Assembly (NCBI GenBank): GCA_030278955.1
Contig: JAOANR010000014.1
Coordinates: 31,819,453 to 31,883,452 of the forward strand
DNA length: 64,000 nt
Source of the DNA: Hygrophila difformis
Taxonomy: Eukaryota > Streptophyta > Magnoliopsida > Lamiales > Acanthaceae
Direction: 5' to 3'
Of this stretch, positions 33,679 through 44,451 are shown in pieces; the first letter of the stretch is position 1, and each line of letters starts with the position of its first letter. The notes below the pieces were generated by a model. The model did not search any database, had not been told where the DNA came from, and was given only the letters and a program-made list of their open reading frames with translations. Both the position numbers and the translations under genes were made by a program.

Positions 33679-34975
33679 TTGATGACTCTAGCACCTTCCT
33701 AGTCCCGGGATTGTAAATCCTATAGGCTTTGCTCGATGTTGAATATCCCACGAAGATTCCTTCCATACACTTTTCTTGGAATTTTCCAACATGTTCCCTG
33801 TCATCCAACACAAACATTTGCTGCCAAAAATATGAAAATAAGTAATTGTTTTCGTTTTACCGTTCCATATTTCATATAGTGTCGTTAGAGAGTTAGGTCT
33901 CAAATAGACATGATTTATGGTGTAGCATGTTGTATTGATTGCTTCAGCCCACAAGAAGTCGGCAACAATTTTTGGCATTTAGCATCACCCTTGACATTTC
34001 TTGCTGTGTACGATTTCTCCTTTCTACGACACCATTTTGTTAAGGAGTCTTAGGCGCGGAGAATTCATGCTTGATTCCGTGATTGGTACAGTACTCCTCA
34101 AATGACTGATTTTCAAATTCATGACCATGATCACTTCGAATCCGTTTGACTTTGGTGTCCTTTTCAGTCATGATTCGATTGGCTTTGAATGCATCAATTT
34201 ACTCCCTGAGAAAGTCAACCCAAGTATACCTAGAAAAATCATCAATGCAAATGAAAATATACCTTTTACCTTCCAAGCTTTCAACATCAGTGGGACCGAT
34301 AAGATCCATGTATAGTAGGTCAAGACATTTTGTCGATCCAAGCTGTGCAGACAGTTTGTGTGAACTCCTGTGTTGCTTGTTCTTTTCACATTCTTCACAG
34401 AAATCAGCATTTGATTTCTTTAGATGAGGCAGCCCCCGAACAACATCCGTTCTGCTCAGCTTTATCAGATATTTGAAATTTAGGTTTCCGAGCTTTTCAT
34501 GCCATAGCATGGTATGATCTTCACCTGCAGCAGTAGCTAAATTGCACGATTGAACAAGTTGATAACAGTTGTTTCTAGAACGCAAACCTCTCATGACACA
34601 GTCATTGTTATTGTTGTAGACTTCGCAATACTCCTTTGTGAATTGTACTATGAGGTTCTCATCACATAGTTGGCTGATGCTTATCAAGTTTGCTTGAAGT
34701 CCTTCAACAAGGAACACTAGGTTGAGCTTTTGCGCATCTTCACCTTCCAAGGATCCTTGACCTGTTAAAGCACCCTTTTTCCAATCTCTAAACACTACAA
34801 ATCCACCACCGATTTCTTTATAGTGTTTGAACAACTTTTTGTTCCCGGTCATGTGTCTGGAACATCCACTGTCACAGTACCATATGATGCTTTTATCATC
34901 ATGAGACAGAAAGGAAGGATGGCATTGATTTACGCATTTGGGTACCCATTCTCGCTTAAGATAGACTAGCTTCAT
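33347..34975 (-). pseudogene. Copia protease and integrase
   Basis: The aspartic protease motif reads YCDSGCSRHMTG (about 34860). The GAG-pre-integrase zinc region follows (MLWHEKLGNLN, FCEECEKNKQHR), then the integrase core start LLYMDLIGPTDVES and FICIDDFSRYTWVDFL. Integrase continues in other frames left of 34199, with SKCLCWM/MFVLDDREHVGKF and EGIFVGYSTSSKAYRIYN around 33690-33830. Frameshifts near 34199 and 33978 break it. Confidence 0.92.
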
Positions 34976-35031
34976 CTTGATCTTGTCATTTGGCCAGACA
35001 ATGAGTCTTACTTCCTGTACATCATTGACAA

Positions 35032-36866
35032 TTATTCCACAAGTCTTTGTCTTGTGACCTTCAAGTTCGCAGTTGTCACATCTGAGAGGAATGGGAGGAG
35101 GCGGCCTACTTGTCCATTTGTTTCTTCTTGGTTGATAGAAGGGCTTCTTATTTCCTTGTTGTCATTCAGCATTCCTCTGGATACAAATTTCTTACGACTT
35201 TCTCCTTTTGAGGTAGATCCTTGATATCCTATGCCTTGTTTATTTCCACTCGGTCTCCCCAGGGTAATGACATCGTCTAATTTGGCTTTCCTTTTGTTTA
35301 GAGCCATGAGGGTTCCTCCAGCTTTGGTGAGTTTTTCTTGAACCTCAGTTAACTCAGTTTGAAGTGCATCTCTTTGACCTTGCATCTTGGCATACCATAG
35401 TCTGTAGTAATTCTTTAATTCCTCAGGGTCATCATTATCCTTCTGAAGTTCAGCTTTCTCCTCATGTAGTTCAGCAACTTGTTAGACAATTCCTTTGCTC
35501 GTCCTTCGGCCTCTTGATTTTTGGCTTCGAGAGCACTAATGTGTTTCTTCAGCTTTTTATTTTCAACTTGAAGTTCTACCACCTCGGCCATGGAGATTTC
35601 TAGCTTTTCAAAAGTTTCTTCATACAGATCATTGGCCCTTTTAATGTTCTCGTCCTGTTCGCTGTTGAACAAATAGTGTACCATGTTAAAAGAAACTGTA
35701 TTGACAGAGATAGAGGTTGTACCTTCAATATGTTCATCGTCTGTGTCTGAATCCCATGTGCCAGCAAGTGCAACTCCATGATCATACTTATTATCATGGA
35801 TTCCTTATCATCTTTAGATTCACTGAAATGTGGCTTGATAGGACTTTTTGGTCTCCTTTGGTCTAAGATTAGCACAATCTGGTTTCATATGACCTCGTCC
35901 TCCACATTCGAAGCATATGATTTCTTTGTCATCTTCAGATTTTGACTGTCTTGATCTATGTTTGTCTGATGACTTGGATTTCTTTGAATACTTGTGGCTA
36001 GATGTTCCAGACTCCTTGTTTTTGGATGGATTGAATCTGGCCCTTCGATTTTTCAGAATTTGATTCAACCTCTTTGAGAGCATAGCAAGTTCTTTTTCAA
36101 AATCTGGCCCTTCGATTTTTCAGTGGACTTGATATTGCTCCCTTTTAATTCTGTTTTGAATGCAAGAATTTTGTTCTTGATTCTAGGGCAGTGATCCATT
36201 TCCCACGATTGTAGGATTCCCATTAATTCATCAACCTGTAATTTATCAAAGTCTTTGTATAGTTCAAGTGCAGCTGTTTTTGCATTGAACCTTTTAGGAA
36301 GCGTCCTAATGTTTTTTCCTACAATGGCCTGTTGAGAATAAACTTTACCAAGCTGAAGAGCTTGATTGGTTAGATCACGTATTCGACCAATATATTGGCC
36401 AACAGATTCATTGTCATCCATAGTGATTTTATGAAATTGAGACTCAATAGTAATAAGTCGAGATTTCTTTACCGGAGCCATACCCTCGTAGGTATTGGCT
36501 AAAGTAGTCCAAACATCATAGACAATCTTACATCCAGCAATAAGTCGATATTGATCACGAGTGATGGCATTGTGAATGGCATTCAGTGCTTTAAAATTCT
36601 TGTAGCAACAACTCTTTCAGCAGTTGTCTATTCACTTTTAGGCTTTGGGGACTTCACACCATCTTTTTCTACTGAGGCGGTATGTATTGATTTTCAATAG
36701 CATCCCATGCACCCTCATCGAGAGACATGAGAAACGCCTCCCATTGATCTTTCCAGTAGGCATAGTTGGTTCCATCGAGCAGAGGAGGTCTGGTTACTGA
36801 ACCACTTTGATTCCCTGTCATCTCTAGTATTGGATCTCGCTCAAGAGCGTGCGATTCTGATACCAA
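35032..36866 (-). pseudogene. Copia gag
   Basis: N-terminus at 36866 with PPLLDGTNYAYWKDQWEAFL and DEGAWDAIE, the Copia Gag start. A stop lies at 36669. The UBN2-type Gag core continues at 36481 (MAPVKKSRLITIESQFHKI, YIGRIRDLTNQAL, VDELMGILQSWEMD). The zinc knuckle CFECGGRGHMKPDC is at about 35880-35921. A long coiled-coil-like stretch rich in E, K and L follows (35032-35684; VELQVENKKLKKHISALEAK). Three or more frame breaks are present. A long coiled coil after the knuckle is unusual. Confidence 0.9.
36856..36865 (-). promoter_or_regulatory. Primer binding site of Copia
   Basis: The minus strand reads TGGTATCAGA two bases after the 5' LTR end, a partial match to initiator Met tRNA. Confidence 0.85.
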
Positions 36867-36867
36867 T

Positions 36868-37778
36868 TGTTAGATCCGTTTAGAGAGAACCTGTGAACTT
36901 GTCCTGCAAACTAGTTCAAACACCTTTCGTGGACACGTTATTCAGTTTAAAATTTATAAGCAGCGGAATGTAAATAAACTGAAATAAAGATAAACAAACT
37001 CAGAGATTTGTTGACCCAGTTCGGCCTAAGCCTATGTCTGGGGGATACCAATCCAGGAGGTTTCACTATGTGTTTAACTCGATCCAAGATCCAAACAATA
37101 GTGAATTAATTTGCCAAACTCCGATCTCCAAGCGGTTGAATCGTCGAGCCAAAACTCTCACTAATTTTGGTGAGGTCTCCCCAACCTTACTCCAATTCCT
37201 AGAAGGCTCCTCGTTCAAGTCACCCTCGGACGAAACCTGTTTGCAAATCCTCCTTTAGAGTTGTTTCGTTTAGGCTCGTGTGAAGACGACTCCTTGGAAT
37301 TCTTTGATTGAATTTGTCAATCTCAATCAAAGTCACAGTGGCACAATCTCGACCAAGTTACCCAAGGTTGTGTTGTTCGAGTGATTCCTTCAGTATGATG
37401 TATTCACGAACACGGGAAGTAATGTTTCTTTCTCACTTCAAAGTTATCTCAATGGCACAAGAGAATCAATCGAAAGCCGTGCTCGTTCAGTCCTTGGCCG
37501 CTCCTTTTGAAGTGATTCATATCTCCATTCTAAGGTAATAATATCTTGCCATGATAAACCTTCCTTAGAATGGAGTTGCCCGGAATACAATATTTAGTTG
37601 TCATTTCTCTTGAACACAATCCGGGTGAGAGTGCCCTAGCCGTTGGAGAGTATATTCATGCAGATCCACCAGATGCACTTTCCTTAAATAGTTTGTCGGA
37701 CAAGATCACGGGAGGGGAACGGACTGAGTAGTTCAGACATCGGTTGTGAACACATTTGCTCAAAACTGGTTCCCAACA
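36868..37778 (-). repeat. Copia 5' LTR (911 bp)
   Basis: Starts TGTTAGATCC and ends CCCAACA on the plus strand; pairs with 16200-17112. Confidence 0.94.
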
Positions 37779-38060
37779 ACCATAATTACTAAAAAAAGCA
37801 CACTTTGTTGTTTTTGTTGCAATAGTAGAAGTAATACTAACTTCAAAAGCAAGTACATTCTCAAACGCATTTCATATTTCTTGTTTTAAATATTGATAAA
37901 AGCTCATTTAGTGCTTCAATCCTAAATTCTTTAGTCATTTTGAATGTCAGTAATGAAATTCACTCGTTATTATTCAAAACCATAAATCCCATTTCTGAAA
38001 GCATTAGGAAATAATTTTGCAAGCCTTCCAATTTCTTTTTTACAAGAGAAGAAATGGATT
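37779..38060 (-). pseudogene. hAT transposase remnant, other half
   Basis: Right of the Copia, the minus strand has short hAT-like text leading up to the insertion point (VSITSTIATKTTKC, where family members have a hydrophobic LPVATA.VER motif). Stops are frequent. It joins the 15891-16199 remnant once the Copia is removed. Confidence 0.35.
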
Positions 38061-39329
38061 ATAGAAATGAAATCAAAACATACAAAATATTTTTTTTGTT
38101 GTTAATTTGTACATATTATTTTGTTCTTTTTTGGTTTAAATAAACCATTATTATAAAAAAATTATAGTTGAGACAAGTATTTTATTTATATTTCTATTTT
38201 TCTTAATTTATTACAAACAAACAACATAATTGATTTTCTTAATCAAAGAAAAAAATAAGAAATTTAATTCCATGTTCCATTTTTATGTTGAATTTTCTAA
38301 TCAACCAGACAAGGGAATTCAATTCTGTTGTACGAAACACAAGAATCAATTCTCTTCCTCTGTAATTCCATTATCTGTCATCAATTTTTTGCAACTACAT
38401 TCTTTGTACCAAACACACCTTACTGTTTGACATTCATCTCATAATTTCCTTTAACTAGCAAACTATCATTTCAACAGATTTCTAGCCCTTCGTCAAAATT
38501 TTAAAGAGAAGATCTGATGAAAGAAGGGAATAGGTTATGCTCTATAACTTATATAATTTTTTATGGACTTTCCAATAATCATCACTGTAACTTATTTCTT
38601 ATAAATTTCAAATAATTCGCTAAAGTAATAACTCCAAATCCTACCCAGATTTCAAAGTTATGAGGAGTAGACATTCTGATAAGAGATTACACAAATCTAG
38701 ACATATCAACAAGTGCTAGAGTTGATTATGCTAGCCTTATGTATTTCTTGGAAGACAGAATTACGGCATACAAGGAAATTAGTTAATCACATATCAAACT
38801 CCTCAATCCATTGGGGGTAAATAACATAAAATCCAAATGCCCTGAAAGATTGAAAGAGATACAAGTTATATTTGATATTATTGGAAACTTAATATTTTTC
38901 CAAGTGATGACTTATACTACCTGCAATAGCCAGCAATTGGATACTATGAAGGAACAATTGAAATTGCAGGGCATGAATCAGAGTCTTGGGCACTACCAAA
39001 AGAGACAAAAGAGTTATGATTTTGGGATTAAATCTTTTCGAAAGTCATAATCCATGAGTGAGAAGAAACGATGAAAAAGAGTTTAATTTTAAGGTTCATA
39101 CCATCAGAATTTAATAACACACCCATTCTCCATTTATATCTCGGTAGGGATAATATATGAACGATATACGCCATAATATTTTGTAAATTATATTGATTCA
39201 GGATCAGGTTTTCGCACAAGAAACAAGGAGTTTTCGTTATTGAAGCTATTGAAACATTACCAATTGATATCTTGCACAAAGTGCGACATTTACTTGTGTT
39301 TAAGGGTGCATTTGGTTGGAGAGATTTTA
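38061..39329. other. Intergenic, no gene recognised
   Basis: AT-rich and probably decayed transposon sequence. No supported gene. GTTTGGT-like text near 38405-38420 hints at a MITE, but no pair was found. Confidence 0.4.
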
Positions 39330-39410
39330 GATTACCAGTGGGAATGTGATTGCTGGGAATGTACAATTACTGGGAATATGAGATTGCCGGGAAACTTTTT
39401 TTATGTTTGT
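39304..39410. mobile_element. Truncated MITE fragment
   Basis: GGGTGCATTTGGTTGG followed by repeated TGGGAATGTGATT-like text is typical of one end of a PIF/Tourist-type or hAT MITE. The other end is missing, probably lost at the LTR to the right. Confidence 0.35.
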
Positions 39411-40058
39411 TACTCCCATTTCGGGGTAACGCTTAATCCTCTAGATGGAGCCTTCAAGACGGAAAGCGGGACAAGGACAGTCCCAAGGGATGCTAGGAAC
39501 TAGAGCATCGCAAAACAAACTAAGGAAAAGAAAGAAGGCAGTAAAGGAAAACAGTAAAGAAAGCATTAAGGAAAGCAATAAATAAAAGTAAAGTACTAGA
39601 AAAATAAAGACATTGTATTAAAATGTTTGGTGGTTGAGGAACCCAGATTACATCTTAAGTTCTAATATTTATACAACGTCTGGTGCCTGTTCGTTAAGAG
39701 GCGCCGGTTGGGGGAAATGGATAAGGATGAAATTCAAAAAAGGTCTTCCCCGCCTTTATTTTGGTACTGGCGTTGATAAGGCTTCCGCGAGGGTTAGGAG
39801 AGTCTTCGCTCGGGGTGACGTCACCTCGTAATGTACTCGAACCGCTTCCTCTAACTCGTGGCACTCGGGCAGTTATCATGCTCGGGTATAGATTGCGCCA
39901 TTATTTAGGTAGGTTGGCTTGCTCGGACGATGTCCCTCGGGGTCCATGGGCTGGTCTTGGGCTATCTTTTCCGCATCAAGCTTAGAAATTGGGCCCTTAT
40001 GCGAATTGGGCCTGGATATGTATGTGGGCTGGATTAACACAATTTTTATGTGTTAACA
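39411..40058 (-). repeat. 3' LTR of a Tat-like gypsy element
   Basis: The minus strand starts TGTTAACACATAAAAATTG at 40058, preceded by a purine-rich CGAGGGGCAATT. TATAAATA lies at 39666-39673 (minus), followed by a T-rich R/U5-like stretch. The far edge near 39411 is an estimate. Confidence 0.5.
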
Positions 40059-40990
40059 AATTGCCCCTCGTATTTCAGTGGAACACTTGGCCACTTCTTT
40101 GGCCTTATTCGCTGAAAAAGTCTGAGGCCTCCTTAGCTTGGGTTGTCCGTTAATGATGACGCCCATCATTCTAGGAGATTTGGAATGGATGTTCGTTGGG
40201 ATACACAGATTCGTATCCATCCATCCTTGGTAACCGCTGCAATCGTGCCTTTTCGAGGCAGTTTTGCACAGAGAACGATTTGACCCTTCACTGTTTGTGG
40301 CGGTTACGTGCCATTAATGGCTGTAACATTTAATCTATTTTTAGCGGTATCAACCATTTTGTTTGGCCATAACTACCACTAAGGGTCATGTTTCTACCCA
40401 CTCAAAACATTGCCTTTTCTGCTTGTGATCATATTCCAGAATTTTGGTTTTTACCCTCCTTTTTCTTTAAAGAGATGTCCTTAGCAGCCTTAACCTGCTC
40501 GGAAACATACTTTTCGCAAAAGGGGCCATATGGGCACCGACTTTCTGGAACGGCGTCCCAGAGATAAGATTCATTTTATTGATAATATGAATTTCCTGTT
40601 ACTCTATGGCGGGACGCTTACTAATGGGCAGAAGCATCATCTACCAAGGCTTGCCAAGCTAGAGAAAAGCTTCCGCAGTCTTAGCCTGGTCCTGCTCCTG
40701 CCTCGTAGACCTATGATCCCGGCCCTGGATGACACCCCTCTTCTGAGTGGCGGTTCCCCACAGGATGCTCCTAGCCTGATCTTCTGGGCTTTTGGTCACT
40801 CCCTCCCGGTAACCATTGAGGAAAACTGAATCGGACTTAGAAGCCCTCTTCAGCATGAAGACCTTTTCAAAATATACCCAATCGTGTAGTTATGATAGTC
40901 CTATTTTGTAGATCTTTTTCTCCCATATCGTTTATTCAGAATGTAAAGCATTATCCCAAGCAAAATGATAATACTTCTTTAGATATTTAG
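40059..40990 (-). other. Tat-like 3' non-coding region
   Basis: Lies between the integrase remnant and the LTR. No coding region is convincing; a minus-strand frame near 40659-40856 has no recognised domain. Confidence 0.4.
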
Positions 40991-42240
40991 CTTTGATGCT
41001 TTGATGTATTTAATTTCCATCATTGTCCATTAGTTGGTATGCACCGTTGCTAAATATTTTGTTAATAATAAAAGGTCCTTCCCAATTGGGGGACCATTTT
41101 CCAAACTCGTGATTCATAACTGTCAGTAATATTGTCTCCCAAACAAGATCACATTCTTTGAAAGTTAATTCCTTCACGAATTTGTTATAATAACGAGCCC
41201 TGCTTTGGGCTTCTCGAGTAAGGTTATTAATCACCTTAATCGGACTGGGGCCGCTTGCTCCAATTGCTGTATCATCTCTTCCTGATATTGATCATCGGGA
41301 ACTGATGCTTGGAGAATAATTCGTGGACTTAGGACTGATATTTCCAACGGTAGAACTGCCTCTTGACTATAAGTTAATTGATAAGGGGTGAAATCCATGG
41401 CGGTACTCTTAGAATTCCTAATGGCTCATAAGGCTTCGGACAAGAGATCATGCCATTACCTAGTGTTATCCTGTATCATTTTCTTTATGATCCGGATAAT
41501 GTTCTTGTTTGTTGCTTCTGCTTGGCCATTAGCTCGTGGATACTATGGCGAGGAATGCAACAACCGGATCCCGAGTTCTTCCGTGTATTCGGCTATTCGG
41601 TTTCCGACAAACACTGTCCTTTGATCCATTAGGATAGAATGCGGTATCCCAAATCAGTGTATAATGTGTTTGTCGATGAAGTCGACTATCACATCCTGGT
41701 TGACCATCTTGAGCGGGATAGCTTCTACCCATTTGGTGAAGTAATCAGATGCCACTAGGATATATTTGTGACGTTTGCTGGATGAAGGAGTAATCCAACC
41801 AATCACGTCCATACCCAATCCATGAAAGGCCAAGGTTTAACTGAGTAATTCAGACTCGTTTCTGGCAAATGATTCAAGTCACCGTGTCTCTGACATGCCG
41901 AACAACCCTTTGCAAAGCGGATGCAATCGTCGAACATGGTTGGCCAGTAATAGCCATATCGATGAAGTGTACATCGCATATTCAAACCAGCGCGATGAGC
42001 TCCGCATATTCCTTCATGAACTTCAGCCATTGAAAGTTTGGCTTGGTCGGGGCCTAAGCATTTAAGCAGAACACCTTCCAAGGTTCTTTTATAGAGAATT
42101 CCTTCCTCATATAAGAACCAGAGAGCTTTGGCTTTGATGCTCGGGTTATCCGCGCCTGAAGGATTCAAGAAATAATCGATAATCTCCCTAGCCAGTCATT
42201 CGGGATAACCAGGCTGTTCATGTTATCATCAACAGGGCAC
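40991..42240 (-). pseudogene. Tat-like gypsy integrase
   Basis: The zinc-binding domain is clear at 41803-42168 (HEGICGAHRAG, YGYYWPTM, CSACQRHGD). The core follows in broken frames, with TVFVGNRIAEYTEELGIRL and ANGQAEATNK recoverable near 41520-41620. The C-terminal part has FGKWSPNWEGPFII and GAYQL (41030-41150). The pattern WEGP...GAYQL and the H2C2 finger fit the Tat/Ogre/Retand lineage. RT is not present, so the element is truncated at about 42240. Confidence 0.85.
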
Positions 42241-43130
42241 ATCAAGACGTGGTCGGTTGTGGCTTGTCCTTTTGTCCTTATTATGTCCAGAAGCAAGGAC
42301 GCCTCGACCAGATTGATACTCGGAGTCAACTCGTAAAACCCTTGATGGGTCTTATGCCATGGATCGTGATTGGATACGATTTAAAAACAAAAACAAGACA
42401 AAAAAATAAAAGGGATAAGGGGTTTACCTAATTAGAAACTCAATCTTGGAATCGACTAATCTGTAAGGATTCAACTCTTCCCTCGACCGATGACCTCAAG
42501 GTGTCTATACGATCAAGCACAACCCGAGCTTGAAAGGAATTGCATCAATGGTGATGAATCCGAAAGGTGACCTTCGAACAAACAATATTTGCACTCTCCA
42601 AGTGTATTCAATAATATATTCATTCAAAGGTGAATGATACAATGTTAGGGTTGGCCTATTTATAGGGAATCCACATTACAAAGGATCCAACAATCTGAAG
42701 AAAGGATTAAACAAGTGAGACAACAAAAACCCTAGGCTAAGCTGGTGTGACGACGTGAGCCGAGACGACGTGAGGCGTATACGATGTGAAGCAATGTGAA
42801 GCTGGCTCGCGTCATAACTTTGGGGTGGCGTCGTAAGCAGAATTCGGAATTGACGACGTGAGAGTCGTACGACGCGGAGCAGCTTGTGTCGTAGCTGGAG
42901 GCTAGCGTTGTAGTTCCCTTCCAGTGTGGCTCGAGGTTCGACGGCGTGAACCCTACGACGTGAAACAGACTAGCGTCGTATGTGGATAGCGTCGTAACTT
43001 CCTCCAGTTTGGCTCGAGCTCGGACGACGCGAGCCCTACGACGTGAAACACGTTTAGCATCATAAGTGAGGGCTAGCATCGTAAATCACCCTTCTCACTC
43101 CTGCGGGGTCCACCTGGTGGTTCCTCTCTC
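42241..43130 (-). repeat. 3' LTR of a CRM-like gypsy element
   Basis: Follows the integrase C-terminus on the minus strand. A minus-strand TATA box lies near 42652-42660 (CTATAAATA). The upstream part holds a repeat array (42745-43085). Both edges are estimates; clean TG/CA ends and target duplications were not found. Confidence 0.45.
42745..43085. repeat. ACGACGTGA / GCGTCGTA repeat array
   Basis: About five imperfect units of roughly 80 bp carry ACGACGTGA (near 42750, 42764, 42853, 42955, 43037), each followed by AGCGTCGTA-like text. ACGAC and GTCGT pair, so each unit can fold locally. Confidence 0.7.
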
Positions 43131-43267
43131 TGCTGATTGTTTAATTGTCTAGTGCATGCATGCACTTGTTCAAATAACAAATTAATACAAAACATAATGT
43201 TCGATTTCTGGTGGTTGTTCCGGTGAGGGATTCCGGCCAACTTTCCGGCGATTGACATCCGACTTGG

Positions 43268-44451
43268 TCAATTGTGGCCTTCCGGATCCAGTTGAGTAGA
43301 TTCAAGGTCTTCCTCGATTTGGATCAGCAGTTTCGAACCCTTCTTCCCGGCTTTGGCCTTCATAAGCTCATCTTCAAAATTCCAGGTCAGCAGCTCAGCA
43401 ATTCTAGATGTGAACTTTCTGGAACGTTGCTGGGACACCGGTCCATCGGGAAATGTGGGGATTATCAGTGCTCTGGTTCCGGCTTCCATGCCATCCCCAC
43501 CCTCTTGGGGAGGTTGATCCATCAACTGACCATGATCTTCCTCGTCTCTTTCGAAAAGAGTCAGATCTGCAACATTAAAGACATGATTATTATGCCTATA
43601 TTTTTCAGATAGTTCTGATTTATACGCATTGTTATTAATCCTTTCTAAAACTTTAAATGGCCCATCTCCTATCGGAGATAACTTGTTGCGTCGGCTTGCA
43701 GGAAACTGTTCTTTCTTCCAGTTGTGCCAGACCCAATCCCCTGGGTTCAGTTTTAGCTCTTTCCGACCTCGGTTGTTATATTTGGCATATCCTTCTGCAG
43801 CTTTCACCAAACTGTCTCGTACATCTTTATGCATTTATTTTATCGCATTCGCGCAGTTCCTGCCATTGATGTTCAAATGCTCATTGCGAGGCAATGGAAA
43901 CAAATCAAGTGGCGTTAATGGGTTAAAACTGTACACGACCTCGAATGGTGACATGTGTGTGGCACTGTGTACATGTTTATTATAGGTGAATTCGATGTAA
44001 GGCAAGCATTTATCCCAACTTTTGCTACTAGATGCAGTAATAACCCTAAGTAAATTACCTAAGACTCTATTGACTGCCTCAGTCTGTCCATCAGTTTGCG
44101 GATGATATGCAGTAGAAAATAATAGTCTAGTTCCGATTTCGGACCATAAGGATTTCCAAAAATAACTTACAAACTTTGCGTCTCTGTCTGAAACGATTGT
44201 TCTCGGCACACCGTGGAGTCTTACAACTTCCTTGAAGAATATCTTAGCCACGTGGTGCGCATCATTTGTCTTGGCACAGGGAATAAAATGTGCCATCTTC
44301 GACGTATCCCTAAGAAAAAATCCATAGATAAGTCAATCCATGGGCTCTCTGGTGCTGGCAAGGCTTGATATAATCCGTGTGGTTTGGCAGCTGACATGGC
44401 TCGGAGACAGGTGATCCATTTGTTGATGAAGTTCGCAACTTGCTTTTCCAT
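43268..44451 (-). pseudogene. CRM-like gypsy integrase
   Basis: All three catalytic acids can be seen: D in WIDLSMDFF (about 44345), D in [10 protein letters not shown] (about 44180) and E in [14 protein letters not shown] (about 44080). The C-terminal region has NPGDWVWHNWKKEQFP, IGDGPFKVLERINNNAYK and FNVADLTLF, then a tail with PDGPVSQQRSRKF. That text matches the CRM-like chromovirus group, which carries a CR motif in place of a classic chromodomain; placement is tentative. Frame breaks lie near 44296-44221 and at 43834, so the protein is not intact. Confidence 0.85.

Larger units (their letters stand above)
16200..37778 (-). mobile_element. Ty1/Copia LTR retrotransposon, host of the nest
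   Basis: Two LTRs start TGTTAG and end CCCAACA, with the target duplication ACCAT at 16195-16199 and 37779-37783. On the minus strand the order is 5' LTR, initiator-Met primer site, gag, protease, integrase, RT, RNase H, an extra 3' ORF, polypurine tract, 3' LTR. That is Copia order. Removing the nested insertion (20911-32205) leaves about 10.3 kb, large for Copia. The extra downstream ORF suggests the SIRE/Maximus lineage, not proven. The frames are broken, so the copy is not autonomous. About 40 substitutions separate the LTRs by eye. Confidence 0.95.

Noticed and set aside
38225..38420. Possible Tourist MITE
   Set aside because: GTGTGTTTGGT-like text at one side only; no paired terminus.
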